Source: Verrucomicrobia bacterium Tous-C9LFEB
GTDB taxonomy: Bacteria > Verrucomicrobiota > Verrucomicrobiia > Methylacidiphilales > UBA1321
DNA length: 64,000 nucleotides
Assembly (NCBI GenBank): GCA_002304345.1
Contig: NEUU01000007.1
Coordinates: 114,619 to 178,618, forward strand
Reading direction: 5' to 3'
A model generated the notes under the pieces. The model searched no databases. It was given only the letters and a program-made list of their open reading frames with translations, and had not been told where the DNA came from. Positions 27,428 to 36,255 of the stretch are shown here, piece by piece. Position 1 is the stretch's first letter; each line of letters starts with the position of its first letter. The position numbers and the translations under genes were made by a program.

Positions 27428-28810
27428 TTAGGCTTCCTCCATCCGGTATTGCAGCAGCTTGCGGTGCAGCGTGCGGCGGCTGATCCCCAGCTTCTGCGCC
27501 GCCTCGGTGCGGTTTCCCCCGCACACCTTCAATGCTTGCTCAATAAAAAGTTTTTCCATCTTTTCCAAATTTAAGTCCGAACGCGAAGAAAGTGATGCTG
27601 GTGAAAGATCTGATTTAGAGCCCAAAACGCGTTCGGGCAAATCTTTTAATCCAATTCGTTCCCCGCGCGCCAGAGTCACACCGTATTCCATCGCTGTCCG
27701 CAACTCGCGGACGTTTCCCGGCCAGCCATAACGCAGCAGCACTTCCTGCGCGTCCGCCGTCAGTCCCGTCACCTTCTTGTGATTCTGCCGGCTGAACTCC
27801 TTGATAAACGAATCCGCCAGCAACGGCACATCCTCCGTCCGTTCGCGCAGCGGCGGCAAATGAATCGGCACCACATTCAGGCGGAAGAATAAATCCTCCC
27901 GGAATTTGCCTTCCTTCACCATGTTCTCCAGATTCTTGTTCGTGGCCGTGATCACGCGCACATCGACTGGAATGGTCTGGTTGCTGCCCACCCGCTGGAT
28001 CGTTCGTTCGCCCATCACGCGCAGCAACTTGACCTGCGTCGCCGCGTCGATCTCACCGATTTCATCGAGGAAAATGGTTCCGTGATTGGCTTCTTCGAAG
28101 CGTCCGATGCGGCGCGTATTCGCCCCGGTGAATGCTCCCTTTTCGTGACCAAAGAGTTCACTCTCCAGCAACTGCGGTGACAGCGCAGCGCAATGCACAA
28201 TCACGAAGGGATTCGCCTTGCGGCTGCTCAAATTATGCAACGCCTGCGCGACCAGTTCCTTGCCGGTGCCGCTCTCGCCCTCGATCATGATTGTAGCGGT
28301 GGAATTGGCGACCTGCTGCACGAGATCGAACACCTTCTGCATCGGCTCCGAATTGCCGATCAACTTCTCCATCCCGTACTTCTTGTCCAGCTCCTGACGC
28401 AACTGGACATTCTCCGCTTCGACCTGTCGCGAACGCCATGCCCGCAAGAGCAGCAGCTCCAGCTTGTCCAGATTCAGCGGCTTCGTGACGTAATCGTACG
28501 CGCCGCGCTTCATCGCCTCGACCGCCACATCGACCGAGCCATACGCGGTCATCAGCACGCACACCGGTTGATGCGGCAGACTCTGCACCTTCGCCAGCAG
28601 TTCCATGCCGTCCGCCCCGCCCGACAGGCGCAGATCGGTCAGCAGCACGTCGATTTGCTCCGATTCCAAAACGTTCAGCGCCGAATTGAAATCCGACGCC
28701 ACGTAGATCTCGAATTTATCTTCCAGCGCGCGACGCAATCCATCGCGGGTATTTTTCTCGTCTTCCACCACCAACAGGTTCGGGAGATTGCCGTGCAACG
28801 GTTCAGTCAT
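27428..28810 (-). CDS. NtrC-family sigma-54-dependent response regulator
   Basis: The 460-residue protein has a receiver domain (phospho-acceptor Asp in DVLLTDLRLSGG near residue 58), a AAA+ domain with GESGTGKE near 170 and the sigma-54 contact loop GAFTGA near 220, and a Fis-type helix-turn-helix at the C-terminus (GGNRTEAAQKLGISRRTLHRKL). It activates transcription from -24/-12 promoters when phosphorylated. The start overlaps the kinase gene by eight bases. Its likely targets are this locus and perhaps the sigma-54 promoter at 34011. Confidence 0.95.
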   Translation of the reverse strand: MTEPLHGNLPNLLVVEDEKNTRDGLRRALEDKFEIYVASDFNSALNVLESEQIDVLLTDLRLSGGADGMELLAKVQSLPHQPVCVLMTAYGSVDVAVEAMKRGAYDYVTKPLNLDKLELLLLRAWRSRQVEAENVQLRQELDKKYGMEKLIGNSEPMQKVFDLVQQVANSTATIMIEGESGTGKELVAQALHNLSSRKANPFVIVHCAALSPQLLESELFGHEKGAFTGANTRRIGRFEEANHGTIFLDEIGEIDAATQVKLLRVMGERTIQRVGSNQTIPVDVRVITATNKNLENMVKEGKFREDLFFRLNVVPIHLPPLRERTEDVPLLADSFIKEFSRQNHKKVTGLTADAQEVLLRYGWPGNVRELRTAMEYGVTLARGERIGLKDLPERVLGSKSDLSPASLSSRSDLNLEKMEKLFIEQALKVCGGNRTEAAQKLGISRRTLHRKLLQYRMEEA

Positions 28811-29990
28811 GATGCTCTTCTTTGTCAGCCTCCGTTTTAGCCGCTGAACCGCCAGCTGGCAACATCCGCACGCGACGCTCCGCCAGCGGCAACACAATCC
28901 GCGCCGTCGTCCCGCGACCGGGATCGCTCTCCAGAATCAGATCGCCCCCGTGCTCGCGCACAATCCGGCGGATGATGAAAAGCCCCAGCCCGCTCCCACC
29001 GTCCTTCGTAGTAAAGTACGGCTCAAAAATGCGGCTCACATTTTCCGGCGCGATCCCGCAGCCATTATCGATAAATGAAATCAACAGGTGCGTGTCATTG
29101 CGTTCCGTCCGCACCCGCAAAATGCCTCCCACCGACATCGCCTGGATGGAATTCTTAATCAGGTTATAAATCGCCTGCTTCATCTGCCCCGCATCCAGCG
29201 GCACCAATGGCAGATCCTTCGCCAACTCCGTCTCGACCAGAATATCACGATCCGCAATCTCCGGCCGCAGAAAGTCAATCGACTCGCGCACCAGATCATT
29301 CACCTGCACCGGCTTTCGATCCGGCTGTCCCGGTCGCACCGCGCGCAAAAACTGATTGATGATATTATCCAGCCGCGTGATCTCCGCCTGCGCCACGCGC
29401 ACCGAATCCACCAGCCGACCGCCCTTCGCGCCCTCGATCTTTTTCAGATCGCGTTCCAGCAATTGCAAATGAATGTGCAGCGAATTCAGCGGATTGCCCA
29501 ATTCATGCGCCACTCCCGCCGCCAGCAGCGTCAACGCATTCACCTTCTCCGACTCGATCACCTCGCGCGTCCGCTGGCGTGTCGCCGTGATATCGTGAAA
29601 AATCAGCGCGTAACCCATGAACTCCTGCCCCGGCTCCTCCAGCGGCACGAGGTAGAAATTCAGAAAGCGCATATCCGGGTAATAGACCTCCAGATCGCGG
29701 CTCACCACCCGCCGCTCACGCAAAATCTTCTTCCAATCCAGCTCCTTCAAATATTCCGCGATGCCATGCCCGAGCGCATTGTCCGGCAGCCCGATCAATC
29801 GCTGGATGCTCGGATTGAAATAAAGCACCTTACCCGCCGCATCGATCACCAGCACGCCCTCTTGCAGCGTGTTGAAGATCACCTCGAGAAAACCCTTCTC
29901 CCGCGCCAACTGCTGCAAATACGTCTGCAGTTCATCCGGCGAGACATGCTCGATCCGATCGAGAAGCTTGGCGAGGAAGGACGGTTTCAT
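28803..29990 (-). CDS. PAS-domain sensor histidine kinase (NtrB-like)
   Basis: The 395-residue kinase has no membrane helix, so it is probably cytoplasmic. A PAS domain spans about residues 35-150 (VIFNTLQEGVLVIDAAGKVLYF), followed by the HisKA helix with the phospho-acceptor in AAGVAHELGNPLNSL and a HATPase with the N, G1 and G2 boxes (NLIKNSIQAM, DNGCGI, GSGLGLFI). It is translationally coupled to the regulator. The arrangement resembles the PrsK/PrsR pair that accompanies exosortase/exopolysaccharide loci, although no exosortase is present here. Confidence 0.92.
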   Translation of the reverse strand: MKPSFLAKLLDRIEHVSPDELQTYLQQLAREKGFLEVIFNTLQEGVLVIDAAGKVLYFNPSIQRLIGLPDNALGHGIAEYLKELDWKKILRERRVVSRDLEVYYPDMRFLNFYLVPLEEPGQEFMGYALIFHDITATRQRTREVIESEKVNALTLLAAGVAHELGNPLNSLHIHLQLLERDLKKIEGAKGGRLVDSVRVAQAEITRLDNIINQFLRAVRPGQPDRKPVQVNDLVRESIDFLRPEIADRDILVETELAKDLPLVPLDAGQMKQAIYNLIKNSIQAMSVGGILRVRTERNDTHLLISFIDNGCGIAPENVSRIFEPYFTTKDGGSGLGLFIIRRIVREHGGDLILESDPGRGTTARIVLPLAERRVRMLPAGGSAAKTEADKEEHHD

Positions 29991-30046
29991 GTGGTGTTGA
30001 GAAGCGCGATCATTGATCAATTACTGGGGGGGCAGCGGCACGCGGC

Positions 30047-31021
30047 TCACAACCATTGCCTCACCTTCAGCCACCAGATCAAGCCCAGTGTACTCGTCAA
30101 CGTCACGATCCCGGCGATCAGATAACCGTGCGGATAAGACAACTCCGGAATATTCTGGAAATTCATTCCGTACCACGTCCCGACCAGAATCGTCGGAGTC
30201 GTGATCGCCGTCAGCAATGTCAGCAGCTTGATGATATCGTTCGTATCATTCGCCGCCTTGTTCAGGTACACATCCATCGACAGAAAAAGCTGATCGTTGT
30301 ACCCGTGCGCCATTTCATCGATGCGCGTCAGGTTGTCGTGAATATCGCGGTAGTACGGCAGCAAGAGCGGCCGGATGATCTTAAATTCCCCGCGCGACAT
30401 CCGGTAGATCACGTCCCGCTGCGGTCGCACGATCTGGCGCAACAACGCCACGTCGCCCTTCACATGCCGGAAGTCCGTGATCAGGCTGCCCGAGGTCCGG
30501 CGATCGGTGAACACCTCATCCTCCAGCTCCTGCAATTCCTGGCCCAGCTCCGTCAACACCGGCTGATAATTATCCACCAGCGCATCGAGCAGCAGGTGCA
30601 GCAACCGGTCCATCAGCTTGAATGTCGCAAAAGTCCCCTTGTGCAATCGTTCCTGCGCCGCCTGGATCGTGCGCATCGGCGTCATGTGATAGGTGACGAG
30701 GAATTCCTTCCCGAGAAAGAAATCGATTTCCTTGGTCTGGAATTTATCCGCGCGCGTAAAGTCGACCGCGTGCATGACGAGGAAGAGATAATCCTCGTAA
30801 TCCTCCACCTTCGGCAATTGGCTTACCGTCAAACAGTCTTCGATGGCCAACGGGTGAAAGTTAAAAAGCTCCTCCAGAATCAACTTCGATTCCTCCGGAG
30901 TCGGCTCCATCAAATCCACCCAGATGTGCAATCCCTTATCCGCCCGCACAAGCTTGAGTGCGTCGATGTCGAGATCCTCACCGACTACCTTCCCTTCGCT
31001 GAAAACATAAGAGCGTATCAT
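30047..31021 (-). CDS. corA: CorA-family magnesium/divalent cation channel
   Basis: The 324-residue protein has the large cytoplasmic domain of CorA and two C-terminal membrane helices. The pore signature GMNF is present in VGTWYGMNFQNIP, followed by a short loop PELSYPHG, where MPEL would be usual. It would carry Mg2+ into the cell as a pentamer. The start ATG at 31021 (MIRSYVF) fits family length. It lies 56 bases upstream of the kinase gene on the same strand. Confidence 0.93.
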   Translation of the reverse strand: MIRSYVFSEGKVVGEDLDIDALKLVRADKGLHIWVDLMEPTPEESKLILEELFNFHPLAIEDCLTVSQLPKVEDYEDYLFLVMHAVDFTRADKFQTKEIDFFLGKEFLVTYHMTPMRTIQAAQERLHKGTFATFKLMDRLLHLLLDALVDNYQPVLTELGQELQELEDEVFTDRRTSGSLITDFRHVKGDVALLRQIVRPQRDVIYRMSRGEFKIIRPLLLPYYRDIHDNLTRIDEMAHGYNDQLFLSMDVYLNKAANDTNDIIKLLTLLTAITTPTILVGTWYGMNFQNIPELSYPHGYLIAGIVTLTSTLGLIWWLKVRQWL

Positions 31022-31092
31022 AGGTGTCCCTTTTCTTTTACACGTTTTTGACCGCGTAACACCACAGGAAATTCCTTTTCGGACGAAAACAG

Positions 31093-31272
31093 TTTTGACG
31101 AAATTAACGGAATTTACGAAATGGGGAAGCAACGGCAAAACGGATCGAATCAGGAACTCAGGAAATCAAGAAAATCGGACGGAGGTTCTGAAAGAGATTC
31201 CTGCTTTCCTGAGTTCCTGATTTTAAAATGCCTTTCTCCCCCATTTCGTAAATTCCGTTAATTTCGTCAAAA
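31093..31272. repeat. Two-tier inverted repeat: 34-bp perfect outer and 18-bp perfect inner arms
   Basis: Bases 31093-31126 are exactly complementary to 31239-31272, and inside them 31148-31165 is exactly complementary to 31205-31222. The outer arms are made of three 9-base steps (ATTYCGTNA) and the inner arms of 8-base steps (KTTCCTGA). It begins one base after the murI stop codon on the minus strand and would form a very stable RNA stem in the murI 3' region. Confidence 0.85.
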
Positions 31273-31273
31273 A

Positions 31274-32128
31274 TCAATTCTCCAACCGCACGCGGTCAAT
31301 CGCCCCGACTCGCCCCCCGAGAAACCGCTTGGCCAGCGGCGCGAAATGCGGCGACAAATCGCTCACATGAATCCGCGTCCGGCCCGCGTGCTGTCCACCC
31401 TCGCGCAGCAAGCTGTCCTGTTTGAGACGCGACTGTAACGCCAGCGCCATATTCTCCGCCGAGTCGACCAGCTTCACCTCATCGCCAAGGATCGACCGGA
31501 TGATTCCCTTCAACAGCGGGTAATGCGTGCAGGCCAAGACCAGCGTATCGATCCGCGCCGCCTGCAACGGTGCCAAATACTCCGCCAGAATCAAATGGGT
31601 CGCCGCATGCGTCAGCCAATCCTCCTCCACCAGCGAGACCAGGAGCGGCGTTGCCTGCGCCGTCAGCTGCAGCTCCGGCCGCCGCGCCAGCAAGGCTTTT
31701 TGATACGCCCCGCTCTGGATCGTGCCCATCGTGCCGATGATGCCGATGCGGCCATTCACCGTCGCCGCCAACGCGGCCTCCACTCCCGGCTCCACCACGC
31801 CGAGAATCGGGAACGTATACGACTGCCGCACCGCGTCGAGCGCGTGGGCCGTGGCCGTATTGCACGCCACCACGGCAGCCTTGATATTCTGGCTTTGCAA
31901 AAATTGCACGTCCTGTTGCGCGTAGCGGATGATCGTCTCGGGCGACTTGTTACCATACGGCACTCGCGCCGTGTCGCCGAGATACACGATGTCCTCGTGC
32001 GGCAACAACCGCTGAATCGCGCTCACCACCGTCAGCCCGCCCACCCCGGAATCGAAAACCCCGATGGGGCGTTCACTCACCGGCGTTGCTGCCATTGTGG
32101 CTACGGGAAATTCGGATAAGGCACTCAT
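31274..32128 (-). CDS. murI: Glutamate racemase
   Basis: The 284-residue enzyme makes D-glutamate for peptidoglycan. The two catalytic cysteines are in VVACNTATAHA and LACTHYPLL, and the N-terminal FDSGVGGLTVV is the family signature. The start ATG overlaps the stop of the upstream amidase gene (ATGA), so the two cell-wall genes are translationally coupled. The N-terminus is about 20 residues longer than the conserved core; an internal ATG (MAATPVSERPIG) is a possible start. Confidence 0.95.
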   Translation of the reverse strand: MSALSEFPVATMAATPVSERPIGVFDSGVGGLTVVSAIQRLLPHEDIVYLGDTARVPYGNKSPETIIRYAQQDVQFLQSQNIKAAVVACNTATAHALDAVRQSYTFPILGVVEPGVEAALAATVNGRIGIIGTMGTIQSGAYQKALLARRPELQLTAQATPLLVSLVEEDWLTHAATHLILAEYLAPLQAARIDTLVLACTHYPLLKGIIRSILGDEVKLVDSAENMALALQSRLKQDSLLREGGQHAGRTRIHVSDLSPHFAPLAKRFLGGRVGAIDRVRLEN

Positions 32129-33621
32129 GGTTGATCGGGTTCCGGCGCGGCGGGAGCGGTCTTGGGCACGGATTGGTCGTGATAAATCGTCGTCGTCGGC
32201 TCCGGTTCGGGAGCGGTCACGCGCGGTTTTTCCTCCACCGGAGTCGCAGGCGTTGTCGGATAAATCGTGATCGAAGGCGTCGCGTTATGCGGCTCCGGCG
32301 TTTTCGTTTCCGTCGCCGGTTCCGTTGTCACCGTCGGGGCGGGGCTCGACGTGCTGTACGTCGGCTTATCCGGGTTCGGCTCGGCGGCGACCGGCGTGGC
32401 GGGCGGTGGCTCCGGCGAGACCGGAACTCCTGTGCTCGACGAACTCGTCGCCGTCGTCGGAGCTGGCGTAGGCGCCGGGGTCGGAACGGGGACGGGGACC
32501 GGAACCGGTCGCGCCACTGGCGGGGTGGTCGTCACTGTCGGCGTCGCGGGTTTGGGCGCGGTGGCCGTGGCGGGCGTCACCGGTTTCGGCGGTTCCGTGG
32601 GGCGCACCTGCGGCGGTGTCACCCGCTTTTCCGGAGGTAACATGATGGCCGCATAATTTTGCACGCCGCGCGCAATCGACTCGGCCAGCTTTTGGCGATA
32701 CGCCGCCGTCGACAGTACCGACGCTTCCATCCGGTTGGAAAGAAATCCGCCTTCGACCAAAACGCTCGGCACCGTATTTTGCCGCAGCACCACGAACCGC
32801 GCGCGCTTCACGCCGCGATCGGCTTCGATGTCGTTCGGATTCAGCACCGACACGGCCACCTTGTGCACTTCGCTCGCCAGCAGGGCGTTCAGACTGTCCG
32901 TTTCATTGCCCGGTGTCTTCTGGTAATCAGCCCGCGTCACCTGCCCGCCCGCCTGCGTCGAACCGGCCCCGCGCGGCGAACTGCAATAAGTCTCCAACCC
33001 GCGAGCCTCCGCTCCGGCGGAATTGAAATGAATACTGACAAAGATATAGCCCGGATACGACGCCGCGCGTTGCGCCCGTTCGTAAAGGTCCACATAGACA
33101 TCCGAACGCCGCGTCATGACGGTCTTGATCCCCGCGTCGCGCAACAATTTCTCCAGCCGCAGCGCCGTGTCGAGCGTCAGATCTTTCTCCATCACGCGGC
33201 GCGAACTGATCGCCCCGTTATCGGAGCCGCCATGGCCGGCGTCGATCACCACCCCGAGCACCGGTTTCTTGATATCGATCAGGTAGGGTCGCAACACCGG
33301 CTCAAAAAGTTTCACCAAATCCACTCGCGACAACAGCCAGTCGTCCTTCGTCGACCGCACCCCGAAACTCAACCAGTAACGTACGCCATTGATGAAACAT
33401 TCCCGGCTATCCAGCTTCAGCACGATGGAGGCCCGCTGATTCTTCAGCCGCATGGTGTCGCCCTGCGGAAGGCCTGGGTCTTGAAAATTGTAAAAGCCGC
33501 AAAAAGATTTGAGCGTGACATACTCCCGCCCCTCGCGAGTCACGAGTTCCCAATCTGCTGCGTACGCTTGGGCCGAAAGGCAAAAAGCCGCCACAAGGCC
33601 GAAAATCCAGCCCAACTTCAT
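32125..33621 (-). CDS. N-acetylmuramoyl-L-alanine amidase with Pro/Thr-rich tail
   Basis: The 498-residue secreted protein has a signal peptide (MKLGWIFGLVAAFCLSAQA), an N-terminal beta domain of about 100 residues resembling regulatory/AMIN-like modules, and an Amidase_3 catalytic domain. Zinc ligands are visible in VIDAGHGGSDNGA, the Glu of RRVMEKDLTLD and VSIHFNSA, and the catalytic Glu in VLVEGGFLSN. The last 170 residues are low-complexity, rich in Pro, Thr and Val, including repeated PV and PAPT steps, and may span or bind the cell wall. It cuts the amide between muramic acid and stem peptide, most likely in cell separation. Confidence 0.9.
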   Translation of the reverse strand: MKLGWIFGLVAAFCLSAQAYAADWELVTREGREYVTLKSFCGFYNFQDPGLPQGDTMRLKNQRASIVLKLDSRECFINGVRYWLSFGVRSTKDDWLLSRVDLVKLFEPVLRPYLIDIKKPVLGVVIDAGHGGSDNGAISSRRVMEKDLTLDTALRLEKLLRDAGIKTVMTRRSDVYVDLYERAQRAASYPGYIFVSIHFNSAGAEARGLETYCSSPRGAGSTQAGGQVTRADYQKTPGNETDSLNALLASEVHKVAVSVLNPNDIEADRGVKRARFVVLRQNTVPSVLVEGGFLSNRMEASVLSTAAYRQKLAESIARGVQNYAAIMLPPEKRVTPPQVRPTEPPKPVTPATATAPKPATPTVTTTPPVARPVPVPVPVPTPAPTPAPTTATSSSSTGVPVSPEPPPATPVAAEPNPDKPTYSTSSPAPTVTTEPATETKTPEPHNATPSITIYPTTPATPVEEKPRVTAPEPEPTTTIYHDQSVPKTAPAAPEPDQP

Positions 33622-33763
33622 CGTGCGGTCATGCCAAACCCCGGCTCCTGCAGCAAGCAAAATGCGCCACCCGCACAACACCGTCCCCCGCGAGTCTTCA
33701 TCCCGCACGACCTCACGCCGCCCCGAACGGGACGGAAGAGGGGCATGGCGGCGACACATGGCG

Positions 33764-33874
33764 AAAAATATCGCACACCTAGCTCACCTTGCACATCCAA
33801 GACAAACGTTCCGGCCCAATCTCTGCTTAAATACCCTTCTCCAATCTGAAATCTCCCATTTCAAATTTTAAATG
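33764..33874. repeat. Dispersed repeat, copy A, ending in a heptameric TSAAATY array
   Basis: A 24-base block at 33765-33788 (AAAAATATCGCACACCTAGC and four more) is identical to 52153-52176, and weaker similarity continues through ACAAACGTTCC to a 7-base-period array at 33840-33874 (words TCCAATC, TGAAATC, TCCCATT, TCAAATT). It lies in the divergent gap between the amidase and the OmpA-like gene. Confidence 0.7.
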
Positions 33875-34010
33875 ACCTCTCCCACCTCCTCCCCGCATCC
33901 TCCCTTCGCTCCGCCCACGCAAGATCAACCCCTTACGAAAACTGTCCAGACTCGGCGCCACTCGGCGTGCGATCCCCACTTTCCCGCGCCACCGGACCGA
34001 AGTCACGTCG

Positions 34011-34026
34011 TGGCACACTGGTTGCA
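34011..34026 (+). promoter_or_regulatory. Sigma-54 (-24/-12) promoter of the OmpA-like gene
   Basis: TGGCAC at 34011-34016 and TTGCA at 34022-34026 match the RpoN consensus with the exact spacing of GG and GC (10 bases between). Transcription would start about 12 bases later, near 34037, leaving a 20-base leader before the ATG at 34058. Such promoters need an NtrC-type activator; one is encoded at 27428-28810. Confidence 0.7.
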
Positions 34027-34057
34027 TGATAATCATTCATCTGCTAAAGCAGTAGGT

Positions 34058-34900
34058 ATGTCGAACGCTCACGAAGGGTTACATCGTCCGAGACGCGGTC
34101 AGGGCAGCCATATCTTTTGGGGCGCGCTCTCGCTCATCTTCGCTGCGGCGGCCTGCTACTTCTTCTGGCAGAACCGCGACAACGAACTCACCGCCCGCAC
34201 GCTCAAGGATCAGGAAACCCTGCTCCAGCTGGAAAACCAGCAGCTCAAAGCGCAGGTCGACAAACTCCAGTCCGGCATCGCCCAGTTCGATTCGCTCCTG
34301 AAGAACCGCGAGGAAAAGCTCAAGGAACAGGCCACCAGCCTCGCCCAGGTGACCGAAAAAACCCAGCAACTCGACGCGGAAAAGCAGGAAGCCGACCGCC
34401 AGAAAAAAGCCCGCACCGAGGCCACCGAAAAATTCCGCCAGTCCCTCTCCAGCCTCGCCAACGGCAAGGACATCACCCTCGTCCTGCGCAAGGACACCCC
34501 CACTCTCCGCATTCAAAACACCGCGCTCTTCACAACCGGCACCATGAACCTCAAACCCGAGATTCAAGACCTCCTCAAAAAGCTCGCCGCCATCGCCCAA
34601 CCGCAACTCAAGGACCATGCCCTGCGCCTCGAAAGCTTCACCGACAACGACCCGATCACCGGCTCGCTTAAATCCAAATACCCCAGCAATCTCGAACTCT
34701 CCTCCGCCCGCGCCGCCGCTGTCGCCCGCTACTTCACCAATGAACTCAAGGTCCCCGTCGACCGCGTTGTCGCCGTCGGCCGTGGTGAACAATATCCCGT
34801 TCTCTCCAACGACGCCAAGGACGGTCGCGCCCAAAATCGCCGCTTGGAAATCCTCCTTGAACCGCTCGACCTCTCCGCCACCGGAAGCGCGAATCCCTAA
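34058..34900 (+). CDS. OmpA-family envelope protein with coiled coil
   Basis: The 280-residue protein has one membrane helix (about residues 18-38, IFWGALSLIFAAAACYFF), a long charged coiled coil (about 45-135) and a C-terminal OmpA-like peptidoglycan-binding domain (LRLESFTDNDPITG, LSSARAAAVARYF, VVAVGRGEQYPVLSND, AQNRRLEI). It would tether the inner membrane to peptidoglycan, in a MotB/Pal-like layout, though no MotA-type partner is nearby. The ATG at 34058 was chosen because the longer frame would begin before the sigma-54 promoter. Confidence 0.85.
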   Translation: MSNAHEGLHRPRRGQGSHIFWGALSLIFAAAACYFFWQNRDNELTARTLKDQETLLQLENQQLKAQVDKLQSGIAQFDSLLKNREEKLKEQATSLAQVTEKTQQLDAEKQEADRQKKARTEATEKFRQSLSSLANGKDITLVLRKDTPTLRIQNTALFTTGTMNLKPEIQDLLKKLAAIAQPQLKDHALRLESFTDNDPITGSLKSKYPSNLELSSARAAAVARYFTNELKVPVDRVVAVGRGEQYPVLSNDAKDGRAQNRRLEILLEPLDLSATGSANP

Positions 34901-34905
34901 GGAAG

Positions 34906-35043
34906 AAACTCTAAATCCTAATTTCTAAATTCTAAACAAATTCAAATAGCCAATATCGAAACCACGCCTCCGAATTTATTTAGAACCTTTCCTTTTTTGA
35001 AATTCGGATTTGTTTAGGATTTAGAAATTAGAATTTAGGATTT
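34906..35043. repeat. Inverted pair of heptameric arrays (CTAAWTY / RATTTAG)
   Basis: Left arm 34911-34945 and right arm 35012-35043 are strict 7-base-period arrays of the words CTAAATY and its complement RATTTAG. The two arms pair over about 40 bases with few mismatches. The element fills the gap between the OmpA-like gene and the AI-2E permease and ends seven bases before the latter's ATG. Confidence 0.8.
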
Positions 35044-35049
35044 CCCCCA

Positions 35050-36198
35050 ATGCCCTACCCCACCCCCCAGCAGAAACGCATCATCTGGACCGCCGCGACC
35101 GGCCTCGCCCTCGCCGCCCTCGGCGCGGTCATCGTGCTCGCGGCCTGGCTCGCCGGGCAGATCATCAAGACCATCTATCCGGTTCTCCTTCCCCTCGGCG
35201 TCGCCGCCATCATCGCCTATATTCTCGACCCCGTCCTTGAATGGCTCGAGGACCGCTTTCATCTCAACCGCCGCATCTCCCTCCTCGTTCTCTTCATTGG
35301 CGTCATCGTCACCGTCGCGCTCTTCCTGCTCATCCTCGCCCCGCCGCTTCTGCAGGACCTCTACCAATTCGCCACCAACCTGCCCCAGCATATCGAACGC
35401 TCCCGCGACGGCGTTCTCTCCTACCTCGACACCCACCAGCAACTCAAAAGCTGGAGCGACGCCCATCTCACGCCGCTGCTCAACAGCCTCCCCAGCCACC
35501 TCAATAAATTCCTCGTCAATCTCGCCGGACCCGCCCAACGCTTCTTCGACTGGATTGGCTTCGTCATCGGCTTCCTTTTCGTCCCGATCTACGTATTCTA
35601 TTTCCTCCTCGAAAAACGGCAGATCGCCGACAACTGGAAAAGCTACCTGCCGCTGCACCGCTCCTGGTGGCGCGACGAAGTGGTCCTCGTCCTCTCCGAG
35701 ATCAACAACTACCTGATCCTCTTCTTCCGCGGCCAGATCATCGTGGGCCTCTGCATCGGTGTCCTCACCGCCATCGGCCTCTTCTGCATCGGCCTGCCCT
35801 ACTGGCTGCTCATCGGGTTCCTCGCCGGAGCGCTCAGCCTCATCCCCTACCTCGGCATCATCAGCACCCTCGTCCCCGCCATGCTTATCGGCTATTCCTA
35901 CGCGCAAACCCCGACCGACATGTGGCTCAAGCCCCTCCTCGTCCTCGGCGTCTTCGGCCTCGTGCAACTCTGCGAAGGCTTCTTCATCTCCCCCCGCATC
36001 ATGGGCGACCGCACCGGCCTCCATCCCCTCACCGTCATCATCAGCATTCTCGTCTGGAGCCTCCTCCTCCCCGGTCTCCTCGGCCCCATCCTCGCCGTCC
36101 CGCTCACCGCGACCCTGCGCGTGCTCATGTACCGCTACGTGTGGAAAAACGTCGTCTCCGACCCGCGCGACGCTGGCTCCACAAAAACAGCCGCCTGA
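35050..36198 (+). CDS. AI-2E family transporter (PerM/YdiK-like permease)
   Basis: The 382-residue protein has seven to eight membrane helices in the AI-2E/PF01594 pattern: two N-terminal helices, a soluble insert (about 85-160), and the C-terminal bundle with GFLAGALSLIPYLGIIST and GDRTGLHPLTVIISILVW. Members export small molecules or ions, or act in autoinducer export in some species; the substrate cannot be assigned. It is the last plus-strand gene before rnpB. Confidence 0.88.
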   Translation: MPYPTPQQKRIIWTAATGLALAALGAVIVLAAWLAGQIIKTIYPVLLPLGVAAIIAYILDPVLEWLEDRFHLNRRISLLVLFIGVIVTVALFLLILAPPLLQDLYQFATNLPQHIERSRDGVLSYLDTHQQLKSWSDAHLTPLLNSLPSHLNKFLVNLAGPAQRFFDWIGFVIGFLFVPIYVFYFLLEKRQIADNWKSYLPLHRSWWRDEVVLVLSEINNYLILFFRGQIIVGLCIGVLTAIGLFCIGLPYWLLIGFLAGALSLIPYLGIISTLVPAMLIGYSYAQTPTDMWLKPLLVLGVFGLVQLCEGFFISPRIMGDRTGLHPLTVIISILVWSLLLPGLLGPILAVPLTATLRVLMYRYVWKNVVSDPRDAGSTKTAA

Positions 36199-36203
36199 CC
36201 AGC

Positions 36204-36247
36204 GACGCGCATAGCGCGTCAGCTACTGGGTGCAGCGTCACGCTGCA
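36204..36247. repeat. 23-nt GTAG element (minus strand) plus CAGCG/CGCTG hairpin
   Basis: GACGCGC ATA GCGCGTC followed by AGCTAC (36204-36226) reads on the minus strand as a GTAG-headed hairpin. TGCAGCG TCA CGCTGCA (36231-36247) follows. The same two-part arrangement, with a different first stem, is at 51957-51999. Confidence 0.7.
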
Positions 36248-36255
36248 AAGGGAAA

